DNA from: Synaphobranchus kaupii
Lineage: Eukaryota; Chordata; Actinopteri; Anguilliformes; Synaphobranchidae
Direction of reading: 5' to 3'
NCBI GenBank assembly: GCA_029718625.1
Contig: CM056376.1
Span: 91,733,358 to 91,797,357, forward strand
Length of the DNA stretch: 64,000 nt
Under the pieces are notes generated by a model. The model ran no database searches, was not told the origin of the DNA, and saw only the letters and a list, made by a program, of their open reading frames with translations. Below, in pieces: positions 59,541-64,000 of this stretch (position 1 is the stretch's first letter; every line of letters starts with the position of its first letter). Both the position numbers and the translations under genes were made by a program.

Positions 59541-61734
59541 TACACTAGTGTCCGCTGCAGTTTCTTCAGTGGGCTTGTAATGTAGAGTCCCAGTTAATGC
59601 ACCCTGCCACTCAGCCACACTCTGCCTGCTCCGGCTCTAATACGGACTATCAATCAATTCATTTAGTTACTTATCAATGCTCGTTTGGGATTCTTTTTCT
59701 CCACCTCCAGACATAATCAATCCCATCAAAGCACAGCAAACTGCAGGTGCCTGTGTGTGACGGCAGGTCATGCGCTCCAATCAATGCCTCCCTCCTCCTT
59801 CCATAGCTTTCTCTCTCTGACTCTCTCTCTCTCTCTCTCTTTTCTCGCTGTCAGTGTCCCTCTTTTCTCCTGTTCTTAATTTCTTCCCTCTTTTTTCTCC
59901 ATCTACTCTCTCTCTTTTCTCACTCTCCCTCTCTCCTTTCTCCCTTTCTCTCCTTCTCTCTCCCTCTCTCTCTCTCATTCCTCTTGCAGGCAGAGGCACA
60001 TCCATCTTAGTCAGAGACAGGTGACTGAGTGACAGGCCGGGGTAGAAGAGAAGAATCTTTTTTTTTTTCCAGAACACATCAGTCCTCCTGCTGTCAGGGA
60101 GAGAAGAAGAGTAAAGATAGCTTTGCTCACACACATGCAACACACACAGACACACACTCACACAGCAGCACAAATACAAGAGTAGAATAACACCAACACC
60201 CCCATCCACACACACACACACACAAGCAAACAGCAGCACCCAGTTTTTCCATCTGACCCAGGGTCAACTGTGTGCTCCGTCTCAGCTCCCGCGCTCAGCT
60301 AACCCACCGTCCCTGAAATGGAGAGAGAGAAAGAGAGAGAGAGAGAGGGCTGGAAGAGAGAGAGAGGGCTGGAAGGGAGAGAGAGGGGGGGGGGCGGGGT
60401 GCGAGACAGAGGGAGCGAGACAGGAGCCGAAATGGAGACATCGTAGATGCGGTGCTGTCACACCCAGGCCCCGTCAGCGCGTGATTGATGCTCTGCTGTC
60501 CGTCAGGGTCAAATCCGAAGGGGGCGGGGCCTGTGTGCAGAAATGAGAACCCATTGGAGGGTTCAGCTGGAGCTGTCAGGGTGACACACCAAACACCCAA
60601 GCTGATATTTACACGCTTCTCAGATAGAACAGAGCCATTTGTCTCTGCAGCTAAACCCTATAGGTTAATATTTCATTCAGGGCATTTTTTATCTTTTCTT
60701 TTTTTTATGTGTGGGGAGTCACAGACAGGAGGTGGAGACTGTGCAAACAAGGAAAGTCAAATATTAAAACAAGACGTGGTGAAAATAACTTCAAATTGGC
60801 AGTTGATCTTTCGCAAACTTTTTTTTTAATGGATGCTTTAAAATGCTGTTGTTTGCATAGACATGGCGTGTCTGAAACATACACCTTTATAACATGAAAG
60901 CTCAGACACAAAACCCTAAGGACAATGATACACTAATTCTCTGAAGATTATTTTATGGAGATGGCGTTTTAATTTTTGTTTTTCCATTATCCAACAGCAA
61001 GTCATTTACATGTGCATAGCTTGAAAAACCAAGTCCAGCAATAAACTCCAGTCTTGTCATGAAAATAAGAAAGAGAGGTATCTCGGAGGGAGAGCCAATA
61101 AGGCCCGGGGATACTGATGAGTGTGACCATGTCGCCGTGGCGATGTCAGGTGGATGTCTGGTTGATTGAACGCTACACCGCCCACGTCTGCTGTGCTGAC
61201 AGTCCTATTAACACCTGCCACCTGTTCTCACGGTACACCTGATCCAGGCACTGCGAGAGTGTCCCTTCCATAGCACCACATTTCTGTAATCTATGGAGGA
61301 AATCTCCACCCTTATCGTCTCAGTATTTGCCTTTGCTGGGGGGTGTAAGACATCTGGGTTTTTATGTGTTTTTGCGTATGGATATGATGGGGGAGTCTGT
61401 GATCATTATGCCTTTTTGTGTGCTTGTACTTTATTTGTGAGTGTGTCTTCAAGCACTCATATATCAGTGTAAATATTTATTTATATTTTATTAAAATCAT
61501 TTTGATCACATGTTCATATCTGATTGACACATTGGCATATTGTTGTTGTCCCGACATTGTATGTCTATTGTTTTACATATTTTGTTTATCACACGTTGAA
61601 AACTCTCATCCAACTCTATGTAATGTAAAGGAAATGGGAGCAGCTTTGCTGTCCCTGTGAATTCAGTTTTGTGGTGATAGCAGGCTTATGTGCAACTGTG
61701 ACCATACGTATGTCCAAGTGTTTGTGCATGTACA

Positions 61735-62030
61735 GTGTATATGTGTGTGTGGGTTTGTGTGCGTGCATGTGTTCACATGTGTGCATGTGTGTGTGTGCTC
61801 ACGTGTCTGTGTGTGTATGCGTGTGTGTGTATGTGTCTGTGTGCATGTATGTATGTGTGCGCCTGTGTGTGTATGCGCACGTGTGTCTGTGCGTGCACAT
61901 GTGTGTGTGCGCCTGTGTGTGTGTGTGTGTGTGTACACGTGTGTGTGCGCCTGTGTATGTGTGTGTGTGTGTGTGCGTGCCTGCTTGTGTGTGTGTGTGT
62001 GCATGTTTGTGAGCCTGTGTGTGTGTGTCA
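61735..62030. repeat. Interrupted GT repeat, about 295 bp
   Basis: Alternating GT with scattered CG, CA and CT interruptions (GTGTGCGCCTGTGTGTG recurs). Purine-pyrimidine alternation is nearly continuous, so Z-DNA formation is possible. Confidence 0.92.
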
Positions 62031-62883
62031 CAGTTTTCCCTTGTGAGGACAGCTCCACACAAAGGGCAGTGTGTTGCTGGTGATGTGGGGGCCGCTGAGC
62101 TGACAGGTTAAAGAGACTGATTCCTCTTGTCAGGTCAGGGACTCAAGCAGCAACAATACGCCTGTCAGAGCCATTGTAAAACAGACCCTCACACAGAGAG
62201 AACAGGAGAGACCAGAGTTAGATATCACACACGCGCACACATACGCACACACACACACATACGCACACATGCACGCACGCACGCACGCACACACACATGC
62301 ACGCACACAAACAGACACACACACAGATGCACACAAACACAGACAGACACACACACAGACGCACACACATACACACACACACAGCTTCTCTATGCTACAG
62401 AGATGAAGAGGAGAGGGAAATGCATACAGGCCTATTCAGTGCAGGAGTCAGTTCCATCAGGAGTCATTACTGAGGAGTCCCGTTACACACACACGCACAT
62501 GTGCACACACACACACGCACACGCACACACACGCACACATACCACAAGCTTCTTTCTCCTGTCAGTGAAGATGAGGATGTGGGGTGGCAGAGAGAGAGAA
62601 AGAAATACACACTTTCAAGAGCTTTCCTGTGTTGGAAAATCCCTCTCTCCCTCTCCCACTCTCTCTCAAATTCAAATTGGTTATTGAGATGAAAACAGAA
62701 ATCAAAGCCATATATACAGATAAAAAACACAATAATACTGAGTAACATTATTGAAGATTTTTTATCTCAGAGCCAATTTGTAAAAATTTTGGGTAATATT
62801 TTATTGGAACTACCTTGTATTTCTCACAGCTACTAAGAAATTGCTGCTCTCTGTTTCCACTGTCTTCTCTGTTTCTCCCTCTT

Positions 62884-62921
<38 letters not shown>

Positions 62922-63188
62922 CTCTCAAACTCTTGCTCTCTTACCCACGTCCCCCTCTGTCTTCCCACAATCCTTTTTTTCTCCCTCTCGCGACCTCTCA
63001 CCTCACGGCGCATTAATACTCCCTCGGCAATAAATCAAGGCTGACACACGGCCGAACGCGGTCCGATTAAACTCGTTTGTTTAAATCCACACACTCTCCA
63101 CTCCTGTCATAACTTTGTGACACTCCTGACACTGCAAGCTGCAAACTTACTTCACGGGTAATCACTTAGACCTGGAAGCGCTTGCCTG

Positions 63189-63220
<32 letters not shown>

Positions 63221-63463
63221 ACAAAGATAAATGTTAAAATAGTCTTCAGAGGCACAAGCTACAGACCTAAGATCCAGGAAAAACTACTGGCCTGAGATCA
63301 ATTAGAAAAATGAAGCTACCAGCCAAAACTCGGTGGTGGAGGTGAAGCCGCTGGCCTGAGATCAGTGCAAAAGTGGAAAACTGGCTTGTCATGGTTGTTA
63401 TTCACTCCATTCAGGAGGCTGGGAATGTTGTTGTCCAGATGCTGGTCCTCTGTAGCTCTGACT

Positions 63464-63625
<162 letters not shown>

Positions 63626-64000
63626 GCTCTCTGATGGCTGCTGCTACAGTCCAGGGGAAACTTTTAATTCCCCCTCCTCCCTCAGGGCTGGCGGAGGGAG
63701 AGACGTCTGAAGGGTGGAGATTGTGCTTGTTGTGCATCTGGGCTTTCTCAGGGAGCTCCGGACAGCACGATCACGCCTCACACACACAGAGTCTGGGAAA
63801 ATAGGGTCAGTTTACGCACACGCAAACACACACACACACACACACTCATGCTTACGCTCATACTCACAATTACACTCTGGCTCACACCTTTCATTAGGAA
63901 TGTTGTTTTCCTGTTAATGTGCAAGAAGTGTATTTGGGATTTTTCCATGTCCTCTGGGAAATTCTAATGGGTTAATTTCCCTCCCTCTCTTCTCCTGGCT

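Noticed and set aside
59133..59618. 161-codon minus-strand frame rich in YYYTAGHIIT repeats
   Set aside because: Translation of the 20-bp minisatellite with flanks; no coding evidence.

Overview
The window is nuclear DNA of a ray-finned fish, almost certainly a teleost. The basis is the repeat content: Tc1 elements of the Sleeping Beauty, palindromic and other subfamilies, a P-element-like transposon with a THAP exon, PIF/Harbinger and hAT miniature elements, a chromodomain Ty3/Gypsy retrotransposon, tRNA-derived SINEs with the tail GGATAAGAGTGTCTGCTAAATG, LINE tails ending TTTGATTTGATTG or TTGAATTGAATTGA, and very dense CA/GT and GA/CT microsatellites. The species cannot be named from the sequence. 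No bacterial genes, CRISPR arrays or rRNA are present. A 500-base run of N (26001-26500) marks an assembly gap.

Host genes: only one is supported. Three exons on the minus strand (7346-7461, 5508-5583, 230-330) have clean splice sites, and their reading phases fit each other (2/0, 0/1, 1/0). They are an internal part of a gene running off the low-coordinate end. I do not recognise the protein. Its introns hold a Sleeping Beauty-type Tc1, a Harbinger element, a hAT fold-back element lying 28 bases from a 5' splice site, and a LINE tail.

7.5-23.6 kb: mostly unique non-coding DNA with a SINE (11796-12010), a hAT-like element (12669-13039), a 1.1 kb inverted-repeat element (13613-14706), a tRNA-Arg-like pseudogene (14765-14831) and a 43-bp minisatellite (21282-22013). 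23.7-26.0 kb: two Tc1 elements back to back, the first with a transposase broken by a single stop. 28.3-30.7 kb: a Harbinger-type element with a Myb/SANT-like exon, then a 40-bp polypurine/polypyrimidine minisatellite of about 31 units.

35.66-44.41 kb: a decayed minus-strand Ty3/Gypsy chromovirus, with matching CACAG target duplications marking both ends. Its 5' LTR was later split by a fold-back element (itself invaded by another Tc1) and by a solo LTR with TAGAG duplications. A 53-bp insertion between its GPY/F module and chromodomain copies a minisatellite lying just outside the element.

44.4-64 kb: non-coding DNA with many microsatellites, two minisatellites (32-bp and 20-bp units), a hAT fragment, a Tc1-type element split by a P-like transposon, and several unique blocks that look like conserved regulatory DNA. 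That last point is inference only. The strongest material for a second look is the nested transposon structure, the palindromic core shared between elements with different ends, and the unrecognised gene.
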